NCBI RefSeq assembly: GCF_041360795.1
Contig: NZ_JBFUPW010000002.1
Coordinates: forward strand, 590,101 to 654,100
Reading direction: 5' to 3'
Source of the DNA: Arthrobacter_E sp041360795
Lineage (GTDB): Bacteria; Actinomycetota; Actinomycetes; Actinomycetales; Micrococcaceae
Length of the DNA stretch: 64,000 nt
In this document: piece by piece, positions 41,988 to 51,081 of the stretch
How positions within the stretch are numbered: position 1 is the first letter of the stretch
Layout of the letters: every line of letters begins with the position of its first letter
The notes under the pieces: generated by a model
The model's input: only the letters and a program-made list of their open reading frames with translations
Databases searched by the model: none
What the model was told of the DNA's origin: nothing
Translations under genes and position numbers: made by a program

Positions 41988-42494
41988 CTAGACCAGCGCC
42001 GGCTGCCGGAGACCGGTGAAGGTCGAGGAGTGGAACACGAGCGGGTCCACGTGCCCCTCGCGCACCTCGTGCCCATGCACGCGCAGCAGGACGACGGCGT
42101 GGTCCCCGGCCGGGACCTCCTGCTCCACCGAGCAGTCGAGCCAGAGCGCGGCGCCCGGGAGAAGGAGCGCGCCTTCGCTGCTGACACTCACGGGGAGCCC
42201 GGCGAAGCGGTCCCCGTCCTTGGACGCGATCTGCCGCGCGGCGTGCTCCTGGTGGGCTGAGAGGACGGAGACGCCCAAGCGTGCCGAGCTCCGTAGGACC
42301 GGCCAGGTGCGGCTCGAGTTCTGCACCGCGAACATCACGAGCGGCGGGTCCAGGGACACCCCGACCGTGAACGTCGAGACCACGAGTCCCTGCGGGGCGC
42401 CATCCACGAGAGCGGCGAGCGCCGCCACGCCACTCGGCACCTTGGCGAACGCGTGGCGCAACTGCGTGCTGTCCGGATCACTGACGAGCGGCAC
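41988..42494 (-). CDS. Flavin reductase (FMN-binding split barrel)
   Basis: A 168-residue NAD(P)H:flavin oxidoreductase. It would supply reduced FMN to the LLM monooxygenase encoded just before it. Family features are LRHAFAKVPSGVAALAALVDG, GLVVSTFTVGVSLDPPLVMFAVQNSSRTWP and LGVSVLSAHQEHAARQIASKDGDRFAG, followed by a DCSVEQEVPAGDHAVVLLRVHG block. The GTG at 42494 is chosen because GGGGAGG stands eight bases upstream. It overlaps the end of the monooxygenase gene by 17 bases, which implies coupled translation. Confidence 0.88.
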   Translation of the reverse strand: MPLVSDPDSTQLRHAFAKVPSGVAALAALVDGAPQGLVVSTFTVGVSLDPPLVMFAVQNSSRTWPVLRSSARLGVSVLSAHQEHAARQIASKDGDRFAGLPVSVSSEGALLLPGAALWLDCSVEQEVPAGDHAVVLLRVHGHEVREGHVDPLVFHSSTFTGLRQPALV

Positions 42495-43911
42495 GGGCGG
42501 CACCTCCCCCGAGCAGGACGGGCTGTTCCCCCGCGGCACCGCCGCCGGGGCTGCCGGGTGCGGCGGCGTCGTCGTGCTCCGCCGAAGCGTGGCGGGCGGC
42601 GAAGAGGTTCGCCGGACGCGGCAGGCCGTAGTGCTCCCGCAGGGTGGTCCCCGTGTATTCGGTGCGGAAGAGCCCGCGCTCCTGAAGGATCGGGACCACG
42701 TCGCGGGTGAAGACGTCCAGTCCGGACGGCAGGACCGGCGGCATGATGTTGAAGCCGTCCGCGGCGCCGGTGGTGAACCAGTGCTCGATGCGGTCCGCCA
42801 CCTGCTCGGCCGTTCCGGCGAAGGTCTGGTGCCCCCGGCCGCCACCGAGCCGGCCGATGATCTGCCGGACGGTCAGGCCTTCGCTGCGGCCCAGCTCCAC
42901 GATCAGGGTGCGGCGGCTCTTGTTCGCCTCGATCTGGGACTCCTCCGGGAGGTCGTCCGGAAGCTGCTCGTCCAGGGCCAGGCGCGACGGGTCGACGCCG
43001 ATGACGCCGGCGAGGTGCCGCAGCGCGTGTTCGGGCAGGATGAGACGGTTCAGTTCCTCGTCGAGGGCCCGTGCTTCCTCCTCGGTCGCGCCGATGACGG
43101 GGACGATCCCGGGCAGGACCTTCACCGCGTCGGCATCGCGCCCTGCGAGCGCCACCCGGTGCTTGAGGTCGGCGTAGAACTCCCGTGCGCTCTCGACGGT
43201 CTGGTGCGCCGTGAAGATCGCCTCGGCCCAGCGGGCGGCGAAGTCGCGGCCGCTCTCCGAGGAACCCGCCTGGATGATGACCGGGCGTCCCTGCGGCGAG
43301 CGCGGCGCGTCGAGGGCGCCTTCCACCTGGAAGAACTCGCCGCGGTGCAGCACGGGGTGGACCCGGGAGGGGTCGCCCCACACGCCGCGGTCCTTGTCCC
43401 CCACGTGGACCTCGTCCTCCCAGCTGTCCCAGAGTTTCTCCGTGACCTGCAGGAACTCCTCGGCCCGGGCATAGCGGTCGGCGTGGGCCGGCTGGCTGTC
43501 GAGGGAGAAGTTGCGGGCCGCGGCATCGCCGGCCGTGGTGACCACGTTCCAGCCGGACCGTCCGCCGCTGATCTGCTCCAGCCCGGCGAAGCGGCGGGCC
43601 AGGTTGTACGGCTCGTTGTAGCTCGTGGAAGCCGTGGCCACGAGTCCGATCCGCTCGGTGACCGCGGCAATGGCGGCCAGGAGCACGGTCGGTTCGATCA
43701 CGCCGTAGGGGCGCTGGGTGACGTCCCCGTGCAGCAGCGGCGAGTCCGCGAAGAACACGGCGTCGAAGTGCGCCTTCTCCGCGGTCTGTGCGAGCCGCTG
43801 GTAGTGCTTCACATCGGTGGCGGCCCGGGTGTCGCTCTCCGGCAGCCGCCAGGAGGCCTCGTGGTGCCCATTGCTCATGAGGAACGCGTTCAGGATGAGT
43901 TGGCGTGGCAT
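42478..43911 (-). CDS. LLM-class FMN-dependent monooxygenase (NtaA/SnaA/DszA group)
   Basis: A 477-residue flavin-dependent oxygenase of the luciferase-like fold. It starts MPRQLILNAFLMSNGHHEASWR, typical of the NtaA/SnaA/SoxA(DszA) group. Other family blocks are FDAVFFADSPLL, TASTSYNEPYNLARRFAGLEQISGGRSGWNVVTT and GRPVIIQAGSSESGRDFAARWAEAIFTAHQ. Such enzymes use FMNH2 from a partner reductase to cleave C-S bonds or oxidise sulfur or amine compounds. Its operon with an SsuABC-like importer suggests use of an organosulfur compound as sulfur source; the exact substrate is unknown. The last 30 residues are Gly/Ala-rich and unusual. Confidence 0.88.
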   Translation of the reverse strand: MPRQLILNAFLMSNGHHEASWRLPESDTRAATDVKHYQRLAQTAEKAHFDAVFFADSPLLHGDVTQRPYGVIEPTVLLAAIAAVTERIGLVATASTSYNEPYNLARRFAGLEQISGGRSGWNVVTTAGDAAARNFSLDSQPAHADRYARAEEFLQVTEKLWDSWEDEVHVGDKDRGVWGDPSRVHPVLHRGEFFQVEGALDAPRSPQGRPVIIQAGSSESGRDFAARWAEAIFTAHQTVESAREFYADLKHRVALAGRDADAVKVLPGIVPVIGATEEEARALDEELNRLILPEHALRHLAGVIGVDPSRLALDEQLPDDLPEESQIEANKSRRTLIVELGRSEGLTVRQIIGRLGGGRGHQTFAGTAEQVADRIEHWFTTGAADGFNIMPPVLPSGLDVFTRDVVPILQERGLFRTEYTGTTLREHYGLPRPANLFAARHASAEHDDAAAPGSPGGGAAGEQPVLLGGGAARAARQ

Positions 43912-43943
43912 GGTGTTCCTTCCTCTTCAGACAGGTGGAGTGT

Positions 43944-44954
43944 TCAGCGGCTGGACTCGGCCAGGCGCCAACGGGAGAAGTGGCGTTCCACGGCCACCAG
44001 GAGGTAGTTCACGGTGAAGCCCAACACCGCGACGGTCAGGATGCCCGCGTACATGTCGGGGATCAGGAAGCTCGACTGGGCATTGGTGATCAGGTACCCG
44101 AGGCCGGCCTTGGCCCCGACCATTTCCGCGGCGATCAGGACGAGCACGGACGCGGTGCCGGCCATCCTCACCCCGGTGAAGATGGTGGGGACGGCGGAGG
44201 GCAGGATGACCTTGAGGAACAGCCGTCCGCTCCCGAGACCCAGGGTCCGCGCGGCCCGGATGAGGAGCGGATCCACGCTCCGGGTGCCCAGGATGGTGTT
44301 GAGCAGGACCGGGAAGAACGCCGCGTACGCGACGATGCTGATCTTGGAGACCTCCCCGATGCCCAGCAGCAGCGTGAACACCGGCAGGAGTGCGAGCGCC
44401 GCGGTGTTGCGGAACACCTCGAGGAGCGGGTTGAGGAAACGGTCGAGCCCGCGGTACCAGGCGATGAGAAGACCGAGAGGAACACCCAGGCTGACTGCGA
44501 TGGCGAAGCCGCTCACCGATCTCCCGAGGCTGGCGAGCACGTGTTCCTGCCACTGCCCGGACTCGATGAGCTTGCCCAGTGCGGCGAGCACCTCGTGCAG
44601 CGGCGGCAGGAAGACCCGCGTGGCCTCGTCGAGGAACAGCCCCGGGCCGAACTCCCACAGCAGCAGGAAGAGCGCGATCGCTCCGGTCGACCAGAGCACG
44701 CGGCCGGAGACCCTGCCGATCGTGCCTGCCACCCGCCGCGCAGCCGACCACGCGGACGACGTCGGCGCCCCCTCCCGCGCTCCCTCACCGGCCGTCGTGG
44801 GACCGTCAGCCGTGGTCACCCCGGCAGGAGTGCCGTCCGCAGCCGCGGTGGCCGGCTGCGTGGACGCCGCGGGACCAGCCTGTTCCGCGGCCCGGTCAGG
44901 AGCCGCCGTCGTCGTCGCCGTGATGATCTCGTCGTTCACCGTGCTCGTGCTCAT
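43944..44954 (-). CDS. ABC transporter permease, SsuC-like
   Basis: A 336-residue membrane protein of the sulfonate/nitrate/taurine importer type, with about six membrane segments after residue 85. The EAA loop that contacts the ATPase is AARTLGLGSGRLFLKVILPSAVPTIFTGVR. The first 75 residues are Thr/Ala/Pro-rich and probably an unstructured cytoplasmic tail, longer than in SsuC. Its start codon overlaps the ATPase stop by one base. It belongs to the operon that runs from the binding protein at 46989 to the flavin reductase. Confidence 0.88.
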   Translation of the reverse strand: MSTSTVNDEIITATTTAAPDRAAEQAGPAASTQPATAAADGTPAGVTTADGPTTAGEGAREGAPTSSAWSAARRVAGTIGRVSGRVLWSTGAIALFLLLWEFGPGLFLDEATRVFLPPLHEVLAALGKLIESGQWQEHVLASLGRSVSGFAIAVSLGVPLGLLIAWYRGLDRFLNPLLEVFRNTAALALLPVFTLLLGIGEVSKISIVAYAAFFPVLLNTILGTRSVDPLLIRAARTLGLGSGRLFLKVILPSAVPTIFTGVRMAGTASVLVLIAAEMVGAKAGLGYLITNAQSSFLIPDMYAGILTVAVLGFTVNYLLVAVERHFSRWRLAESSR

Positions 44955-45943
44955 CAGGCCGCGCTCCTTTCACGGGCAGCGCCCGCCCCGGACGAGGCCC
45001 CTGCCGGGACAGTGCCCGTCCCGGACGAGGCCCCTGCCGGGACTGCGCCCGCCCCGGCGGGGACCCCGGCCGGAACCTCGTCCGGAGCCGAGCCGTCCGG
45101 CAGGATCTTGGCGTGACCGGAGGCCTGAGCCCGCCGGACCTCGTCATGCAGGAGCTCCCAGAGGAGGTGACGCTGGCGGACGAAGGCCGGGCTGGAGCGC
45201 AGATCGCCCTCGGCGTCCCGGTCCCCCAGGTCGATGTCCACGATCGTCTTGACGCGTCCCGGGCGCGAACTCAGCACGGCGACCCGCTGCCCCAGGTACA
45301 CGGCCTCCTCGATCCCGTGGGTGATGAAGATGATGGTCTTGCCGGTCCGCTGCCAGAGCCGGACGAGTTCGTCCTGGAGCTGTTCGCGGGTCTGGGCGTC
45401 CAGCGCCGCGAACGGCTCGTCCATCAGGAGGACGTCCGGCTCGTACGCCAGGCTCCGGGCGATCGCGACGCGCTGCCGCATACCACCCGAGAGCTCGTGC
45501 GGGTACCGATCCTCGAACCCTTCCAGCCCGACGAGCGACAGGTACTCGAGGGCCCGCGCCCGGCGTTCCTTCCGGTTCAGGGACTTGCCGTCGAGCTGAC
45601 GGTCCTCCAGGCCGAATGCCACGTTCTCCGCGGCGGTGCGCCACGGGAACAGGGCGTACTGCTGGAACACCACGGCCCGGTCCGGACCGGGACCCGTGAC
45701 GGGACGGCCGTCCAGGAGAACCTCTCCGCTGTCCGGGGAGGCCAGGCCCGCGAGGATGTCGAGCAGAGTGGTCTTGCCGGAACCGCTCGGCCCCACGAGA
45801 GTCAGGAACTCCCCGGCGGCCACGTCCAGGCTCACGTCCTGGAGCGCGGTGAGGCGGACCCCTTCTCCCCCCTTGGAGCCCTTGCCGGGGCGCAGACGGA
45901 AGGTCTTGGTGACGTTCCGGAGGCTGATCTTGGGAGTGCTCAT
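44954..45943 (-). CDS. ABC transporter ATP-binding protein, SsuB-like
   Basis: A 329-residue ATPase for the importer. Walker A is GPSGSGKTT, the signature is LSGGMRQRVAIARSLAYEPDVLLMDEPF, and the H-loop is IFITHGIEEAV. The FPWRTAAENVAFGLE motif is typical of the sulfonate/nitrate group. About 45 C-terminal residues are a tandem Pro-Ala-Gly-Ser repeat (VPAGASSGTGTVPAGASSG), encoded by a repeated DNA unit of about 30 bases. Its ATG overlaps the binding-protein stop (ATGA). Confidence 0.9.
   Translation of the reverse strand: MSTPKISLRNVTKTFRLRPGKGSKGGEGVRLTALQDVSLDVAAGEFLTLVGPSGSGKTTLLDILAGLASPDSGEVLLDGRPVTGPGPDRAVVFQQYALFPWRTAAENVAFGLEDRQLDGKSLNRKERRARALEYLSLVGLEGFEDRYPHELSGGMRQRVAIARSLAYEPDVLLMDEPFAALDAQTREQLQDELVRLWQRTGKTIIFITHGIEEAVYLGQRVAVLSSRPGRVKTIVDIDLGDRDAEGDLRSSPAFVRQRHLLWELLHDEVRRAQASGHAKILPDGSAPDEVPAGVPAGAGAVPAGASSGTGTVPAGASSGAGAARERSAA
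44978..45075. repeat. Tandem repeat of about 30 bp at the end of the ATPase gene
   Basis: Imperfect copies of a unit containing CCGGACGAGGCCCCTGCC encode the PAGASSG-type tail. The unit length is a multiple of three, so the frame is kept when copies are gained or lost. Confidence 0.75.
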
Positions 45944-46989
45944 TTCTTGCCCTCCGTCCCGGTCCCTGCGAGCGCGTTGAACTCGTTGGTGTAGTACTTG
46001 GACGGCTGCACGTCCTTGCTGAGGATGCCGGTGTCCTTGAGCCAGGTGTTCCAGCGCTGGAAGTCCTCGTCCTGGATCGCGCCGTTCGCCGGGATGGCGA
46101 TGCTCTTGAAGTACTTCAGGGTCGCGGTGCTCTCGTTGCGGTGCCGCTTGGTGATGATGTCCGTGAACCGCTGAATGACGGTGGCGCGCGGTGTGGTGCT
46201 CGCCCACTCGATCGCCTTGGCCACGCCGGTGGTGAAGGTGCGGACCGTGTCCGGGTTCTTCGCGATGAAGTCGTTCCGGAAGACGTACTGGCCTCCGGCG
46301 AACGCGCCGAACAGTCCATAATCGCTGAAGAGGGACCGCAGACCGCCCGTGGCCACCGCGTTGTCCTGGAGCACGCCGCTGAGTGCCCCGGCGTCGACCT
46401 GTCCACGGCGGATCGCCTGTTCGGTGTCGTTCGGCGCGACCACCACGAGCTGGACCTGCTTGATCTCGTCCTTGCTGAGGCCGTTCTTCTGCAGATACGT
46501 GGTGATGACGGCGTCGGCATGGGCACCCAAGGTGTTGACGGCGATCTTCCGGCCGATGAGGTCCTTCGCGGTCTTGATCGGGCTGTCCGCCTTCACGTAG
46601 AACCCGTAGAAGGACTTCGCGTCAGAGCCGTAGTAGTTGATCACGGCCTTGACCGGGGCGCCGGCCTCCTGGAGCTTCACGACGGCCCCGGCGAACGCGC
46701 CGCCGAACTCCGTGTTGCCCGTGGCCGCATTCTGGATGCTGGCCGGGCCGCTGATGGTGTTGCCCACCCAGCCGAGCTTCAGGTCCCCCAGGTAGCCGAG
46801 GTCCGCCGCCAGCTCGGGCAGCGTCACGCTGTTGGCGCTGCCTTCGTAGCGGAGGGTCTTGACCTGATCCTTCGCGCTCTGGGCCGTGGCGGCCCCGCCG
46901 CAGGCGCTCAGCACGAGTGCGGTGGCACTCATGATCGCGGCTGCGATCACAGTCCTGCTCACGGTTCTCTTGCTGGTGCGCTGGCCCAC
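45940..46989 (-). CDS. ABC transporter substrate-binding lipoprotein, SsuA/NMT1-like
   Basis: A 349-residue extracellular binding protein. The signal peptide ends in a lipobox (LVLSACGG), so it is anchored on the outer face of the membrane. The mature part follows the SsuA/TauA pattern: LRYEGSANSVTLPELAADLGYL, GAFAGAVVKLQEAGAPVKAVI, DLIGRKIAVNTLGAHADAV and VVVAPNDTEQAIRRGQVDAGAL. It probably binds a sulfonate or a related organosulfur compound. It is the first gene of the five-gene operon. The GTG start has GAGGAG seven bases upstream. Confidence 0.9.
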   Translation of the reverse strand: MGQRTSKRTVSRTVIAAAIMSATALVLSACGGAATAQSAKDQVKTLRYEGSANSVTLPELAADLGYLGDLKLGWVGNTISGPASIQNAATGNTEFGGAFAGAVVKLQEAGAPVKAVINYYGSDAKSFYGFYVKADSPIKTAKDLIGRKIAVNTLGAHADAVITTYLQKNGLSKDEIKQVQLVVVAPNDTEQAIRRGQVDAGALSGVLQDNAVATGGLRSLFSDYGLFGAFAGGQYVFRNDFIAKNPDTVRTFTTGVAKAIEWASTTPRATVIQRFTDIITKRHRNESTATLKYFKSIAIPANGAIQDEDFQRWNTWLKDTGILSKDVQPSKYYTNEFNALAGTGTEGKK

Positions 46990-47349
46990 GGGGCTTCTCC
47001 TCGATTGCTCTGGCGGACCCGGTGGCCCGCCGTGTGGGAACCATCTGAGCAGAAGCGGAGCGGAAATTCGCGGGTCCGTTCACGGGAGGAAAGGCGGCTC
47101 AACATTGCGCGGCAGGCGGGCGTGCGACGGCGGATGACGCCCGGCGTCGCTCCGTGAGCACCGGACCTGCGAACCGCCCCCGGAGGAGGCGCGCCGGCGT
47201 GCCCGGTATGACGCTTCGTGGCTCATGATCACGCCGTGTGAAGCCGGATCACGGCGGATTGCGCGACGCCGGCCGCACCCTATGCCGTCAGGTACCCGCG
47301 GTTCGTGACGGAGAAAGTCGCTCCGTGACCCGGCTTCCGGTCACGGAAA
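46990..47349. other. Gene-free region upstream of the SsuA-like operon
   Basis: No supported gene. It must hold the promoter for the leftward operon. A 9-bp inverted repeat TCCGTGACC-N8-GGTCACGGA lies at 47322-47347 next to the terminator of the following gene. No riboswitch I recognise is present. Confidence 0.45.
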
Positions 47350-47372
47350 GGGGACGGCCTGAAGCCGTCCCC
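47350..47372 (-). terminator. Terminator after the AMIN-like gene
   Basis: GGGGACGGC pairs with GCCGTCCCC around a five-base loop, 22 bases past the stop. It lies next to the inverted repeat at 47322-47347. Confidence 0.72.
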
Positions 47373-47393
47373 TCGTCCACTCACACCCTGCTC

Positions 47394-47939
47394 TCACCAG
47401 TAGTGCGCCACATCCACCACCAGGCGGGATCCACCTCCGGGTCCGTCCAGGATGAACGCCCGGAACGGCAGACGGGCCCTCACACCCAGGCCGATAGACG
47501 TCCTGCCCTCGAAGGATCCGGCGAACGCCACCTGGCGGAAGGCCGAGTAACCGGAGACATTGGACAGTTCCCGGGGATTGGCCGGAGTGTAGCTCGCGGT
47601 CCCGTCCGCCCGGTAGGCCGGGTCGTTGACCACGATGTTCAGGAACGCCCCGCCGCGCAGCGGGACCACTTGCCCGCTGGCGATCTGCCGCACCTGAGTG
47701 ACATAGCTGACGGTGTATCCCTTGGCCTTGCCCTGGAGGTCCACCACGAGGCGGTCGTAACAGGTCTGCTGGCCTGTCCGGACGTTCGTCACGGGTGCCG
47801 TGGACATGCCGCCGACGCTCTTCGCCAGCGACCCCCAGGTGATGCCGCAGTACGGGCTGGCCTGCGCCCCCGCCGGGGCGATCAGACCGAGTCCGGCCAG
47901 CAGGAGAAGTGCCATCAGCAGCGCACGGATCTTTTTCAT
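47394..47939 (-). CDS. Secreted AMIN-like domain protein
   Basis: A 181-residue exported protein. The signal peptide is clear (MKKIRALLMALLLLAGLGLIAPAGAQAS, cleavage near residue 27). The mature domain begins YCGITWGSLAKSVGG and has DRLVVDLQGKAKGYTVSYV, FLNIVVNDPAY and SRLVVDVAHYW, the pattern of the actinobacterial AMIN-like domain. AMIN domains bind cell-wall or envelope components, so a surface role is likely. Two cysteines in the mature part could form a disulfide. It stands alone between a terminator and the region beyond mgtA. Confidence 0.78.
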   Translation of the reverse strand: MKKIRALLMALLLLAGLGLIAPAGAQASPYCGITWGSLAKSVGGMSTAPVTNVRTGQQTCYDRLVVDLQGKAKGYTVSYVTQVRQIASGQVVPLRGGAFLNIVVNDPAYRADGTASYTPANPRELSNVSGYSAFRQVAFAGSFEGRTSIGLGVRARLPFRAFILDGPGGGSRLVVDVAHYW

Positions 47940-48077
47940 GACCGCTCCTCCGCAGAATGAACGCTGATAGGCCCACGCTACGCCGGTTCGGGCCCCCGGG
48001 ATCCTGCTGAAACAGCGATGAGCACCGGATCGTTAATCACCCCGGAAGACCGAGTCCGAACAGTGATCCGGGGCAGT

Positions 48078-48137
48078 GGAGCGCACGACGGCGGCCGGCG
48101 GCTCGGCGCGCTGCCGACCGCCGTCGTCGTGCGCTCC
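48078..48137 (-). terminator. Terminator after mgtA
   Basis: GGAGCGCACGACG (48078-48090) pairs with CGTCGTGCGCTCC (48125-48137). A GC-rich inner hairpin fills the loop. Fourteen bases of the left arm (GCGCACGACGGCGG) recur in the mgtA leader at about 51007-51020. Confidence 0.7.
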
Positions 48138-48155
48138 GGAGAGGGTGGCGAGGGC

Positions 48156-50903
48156 TCAGATCCAGGCGCCGAAGCGGCGGATGAAGAGCCGCTTCGCCAG
48201 CTGGACCACGCCGCAGTACGCGGCCAGGGTGAGCACGAGCCAGGGGAAGTACGTCCACGGCAGCGGCACCAGGCCGAGGCCCGCGCCGAAGCCGGTGAAC
48301 GGCAGGACCAGTCCGAAGACGCACACCGCCAGGGTCGCGATCAGCACGGGCAGGCTCGTCCGCGAGCGCAGGAACGGCACTTTCCGGGTGCGCAGGAAGT
48401 GCACGATCAGGGTCTGCGAGATGATCGACTCCACGAACCAGCCGGACTGGAAGAGCGCGGCGTGCTCGGGGGTGCTGGCCGCGAACACGAACCACATCAG
48501 GGCGTAGGTGCTGATGTCGAAGATCGAGGACAGCGGGCCGATGCGGGTCATGAACCGGGACAGGCTATCGGCCTCCCAGACCCGGGGTCGGCTCAGTTCC
48601 TTGCGGTCCACGCGGTCCCACGGGAGCGTCAGCATGGACACGTCGTAGGCCAGTCCCTGGATGAGCGCCACCACGGGGATCATGGGCAGGAACGGCAGCA
48701 TGGCCGAGGCCACCAGGACGCTGAACATGTTGCCGAAATTGCTGGACGCGGTCATCTTGATGTACTTCATCGTGTTCACAAACGTCCTGCGGCCCTCGAT
48801 CACCCCGGCCTCCAGGACCGTCAGATCCTTGTCCAGCAGGATGATGTCCGCGGACTCCTTGGCGATGTCCACCGCGGTGTCCACGGAGATGCCGACGTCC
48901 GCGGTGCGGAGCGCCGGGGCGTCGTTCACGCCGTCGCCCAGGTACCCGACCGTGTGGCCGTGCTCGCGCATGGCCTCGAGGATGCGGGCCTTCTGGGCGG
49001 GGTTGACCTTGGCGAAGAGCGTGGTGCGCTCCGCCAGTTCACCCAGCTGCTTCAGGTCCAGGGACTCGGTCTCCTGACCGAGGACCACGCGGCCGGTGTC
49101 GAGCCCGACGTCGGCGCAGACCTTCTGCGCCACGAGCGCGCCGTCACCGGTGATCACCTTCACGGCCACGCCGTTACGGGCCAGGCTCGCCAGCGCGGGC
49201 CCGGCGCTCGCCTTCGGCGGGTCCAGGAAGGTGAGGAATCCGAGCAGGGTCATGTCCCGCTCGTCGTCCACGGTGTACTCGGTGCGCGGCAGATCCGCCT
49301 CCGCCCGCGGTCCGTCCGCGGAGAAGGGGATCGCCCGGACCGCGACGGCCAGGACCCGCAGTCCGAGCGCGTTCTGGGCGGCCACCAGTTCCTCGATCTC
49401 CCGGCGGCGCTCCTCGCCGAGCGGCGCCGCGCGTCCCCCGGGCGCCCGGCCCACGAGTTCGTGGGTGCAAAGGGAGAGGACCTCTTCGACCGCACCTTTC
49501 ATGACCACGGTGTGGCCGTCCAGGTCCTCGACCACCACGGAGAGCCGGCGGCGGGCGAAGTCGAAGGGCATTTCGTCCACGAGCGTGTACGCCCCGGTGA
49601 GGCGGGGCAGCTCGTCTCCGGCCGCGTCGAGGATGGCCCGGTCCAGGAGGCCGCGGAGGCCGGTCTGGAAGTGGGCGTTGACGGCGGCGGAGAGCAGGGT
49701 CCGCTCGCTCGGGCGGCCGGTGCTGTCGAGGTGCTGTTCCAGGACGATCCGGTCCTCGGTGAGCGTGCCGGTCTTGTCCGTGGCGAGCACGTCCATGGCG
49801 CCCAGGTTCTGGATGGAGTTAAGACGCCGGACGATCACCCGGTGCTTCGCCATGAGGTTCGCGCCCTTGGCGAGGTTCGCGGTCACCACCAGCGGCAGCA
49901 TCTCCGGTGTCAGGCCCACGGCGGTCGTGACGCCGAACAGGAACGCGCTCGTCCAGTCCTTGGTCAGCCCGTTGATGACGAACACGGTGGGCACCATGAT
50001 CAGCATGAACCGGATCAGCGTGGTGCTGACCTTCCGGATGCCGACGTCGAACGAGGTCTCGGGGCGGGTGCCGGACAGGGATGCGGCGAGGGAGCCGAAC
50101 GCGGTGCGGTTCCCGGTGGCGACGACCACGGCGGTGCCCGACCCGGACACCACCGACGTGCCCATGAAGCCGAGGTTGTCGGCGTTCAGGGGGTCGACGT
50201 CGTCGGACGCGTCACCCTCTTCGCCGGCCGCGGCAGGCGGCAGAGGCTCTGCGCTCTTCTCGACGGGCATGGCCTCGCCCGTGAGCATGGACTGGTTGAG
50301 CTGCAGATCCTTGGTCCGGAGGAAGCGCACGTCCGCGGGGAGCATGTCCCCCGCGGCCAGGGTCAGGATGTCCCCGGGGACGATCTCCTGGATGTCGAGT
50401 TCGCCACTCACCGGTTTGCCGCTCACACACCGGGTCACGGCCGCGGTGGTGGTGACCATGGCGCGGAGCTTCTCGGCGGCGTTCCCGGCCCGGTACTCCT
50501 GCCAGAAACGGAGGACGGCGCTGATGGTCGCCATGACGGAGACGGTCAGGACACCTTTGTAGTCGGGGCCATCGGCCGGATCCGCCATCACGACGTCGGT
50601 GATGAACAGGACGCCCGCCAGGAACAGCAGGATCAGCACGAACGGGTTCCCGAACGCCTTCACGAACTGGACCGAGGCCGGGGCCGGGCGGTCATGGCGG
50701 ATGTCGTTGGGGCCGAAGCGCTGCGTCAGTTCGTGGACGTCGTGGGCCGTGAGGCCTTCGGGGGCGCTGCCCAGGTGGCGCAGGGCCGCCTCCGGGGTCA
50801 TCCGGGCGGCGTCCAGCAGTGCGGTGGAGCGGCGGGCTGTGGCCTGCCGTGTGGTCTCGGAGAACGCGGTGCGCTCGGCGCCGCGGGTGAGGAAGGTCAG
50901 CAT
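48156..50903 (-). CDS. mgtA: Magnesium-translocating P-type ATPase
   Basis: A 915-residue P3B-type ATPase that imports Mg2+ across the cytoplasmic membrane. The phosphorylated Asp is in DVLATDKTGTLTEDRIVLEQH. Other family blocks are LNQSMLTGEAMPVEKS (TGE loop), AVGLTPEMLPLVV (membrane segment 4), GYLGDGVNDAPALRTADVGISVDTAVDIAKESADIILL and the C-terminal MIPVVALIQGLAYDVSMLTLPWDRVD. An insertion of about 20 residues after the TGE loop is Glu/Asp/Ala-rich. The ATG at 50903 has AGGAG seven bases upstream. A leader of more than 350 bases carries an M-box and a short ORF. Confidence 0.95.
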   Translation of the reverse strand: MLTFLTRGAERTAFSETTRQATARRSTALLDAARMTPEAALRHLGSAPEGLTAHDVHELTQRFGPNDIRHDRPAPASVQFVKAFGNPFVLILLFLAGVLFITDVVMADPADGPDYKGVLTVSVMATISAVLRFWQEYRAGNAAEKLRAMVTTTAAVTRCVSGKPVSGELDIQEIVPGDILTLAAGDMLPADVRFLRTKDLQLNQSMLTGEAMPVEKSAEPLPPAAAGEEGDASDDVDPLNADNLGFMGTSVVSGSGTAVVVATGNRTAFGSLAASLSGTRPETSFDVGIRKVSTTLIRFMLIMVPTVFVINGLTKDWTSAFLFGVTTAVGLTPEMLPLVVTANLAKGANLMAKHRVIVRRLNSIQNLGAMDVLATDKTGTLTEDRIVLEQHLDSTGRPSERTLLSAAVNAHFQTGLRGLLDRAILDAAGDELPRLTGAYTLVDEMPFDFARRRLSVVVEDLDGHTVVMKGAVEEVLSLCTHELVGRAPGGRAAPLGEERRREIEELVAAQNALGLRVLAVAVRAIPFSADGPRAEADLPRTEYTVDDERDMTLLGFLTFLDPPKASAGPALASLARNGVAVKVITGDGALVAQKVCADVGLDTGRVVLGQETESLDLKQLGELAERTTLFAKVNPAQKARILEAMREHGHTVGYLGDGVNDAPALRTADVGISVDTAVDIAKESADIILLDKDLTVLEAGVIEGRRTFVNTMKYIKMTASSNFGNMFSVLVASAMLPFLPMIPVVALIQGLAYDVSMLTLPWDRVDRKELSRPRVWEADSLSRFMTRIGPLSSIFDISTYALMWFVFAASTPEHAALFQSGWFVESIISQTLIVHFLRTRKVPFLRSRTSLPVLIATLAVCVFGLVLPFTGFGAGLGLVPLPWTYFPWLVLTLAAYCGVVQLAKRLFIRRFGAWI

Positions 50904-51081
50904 GAGGTACTCCTTGGCTGCCGCAGGGCCGGATGGTGACCGGCGGGCGGCGGGGCAAGGGGATCCGGCTCGGCGCTCGGCCGCTCCTGGCCTGTCCGTG
51001 CTGAAGCGCACGACGGCGGAGCCCGGGCAGTCGCCCGCCGTCACCGGTGCGGTGGACGGGGCTGCCGTGGGCAGGAGAAGT

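Noticed and set aside
48018..50939. A 973-codon open frame on the plus strand opposite mgtA
   Set aside because: It is the mirror of a complete P-type ATPase and has shadow-frame composition.
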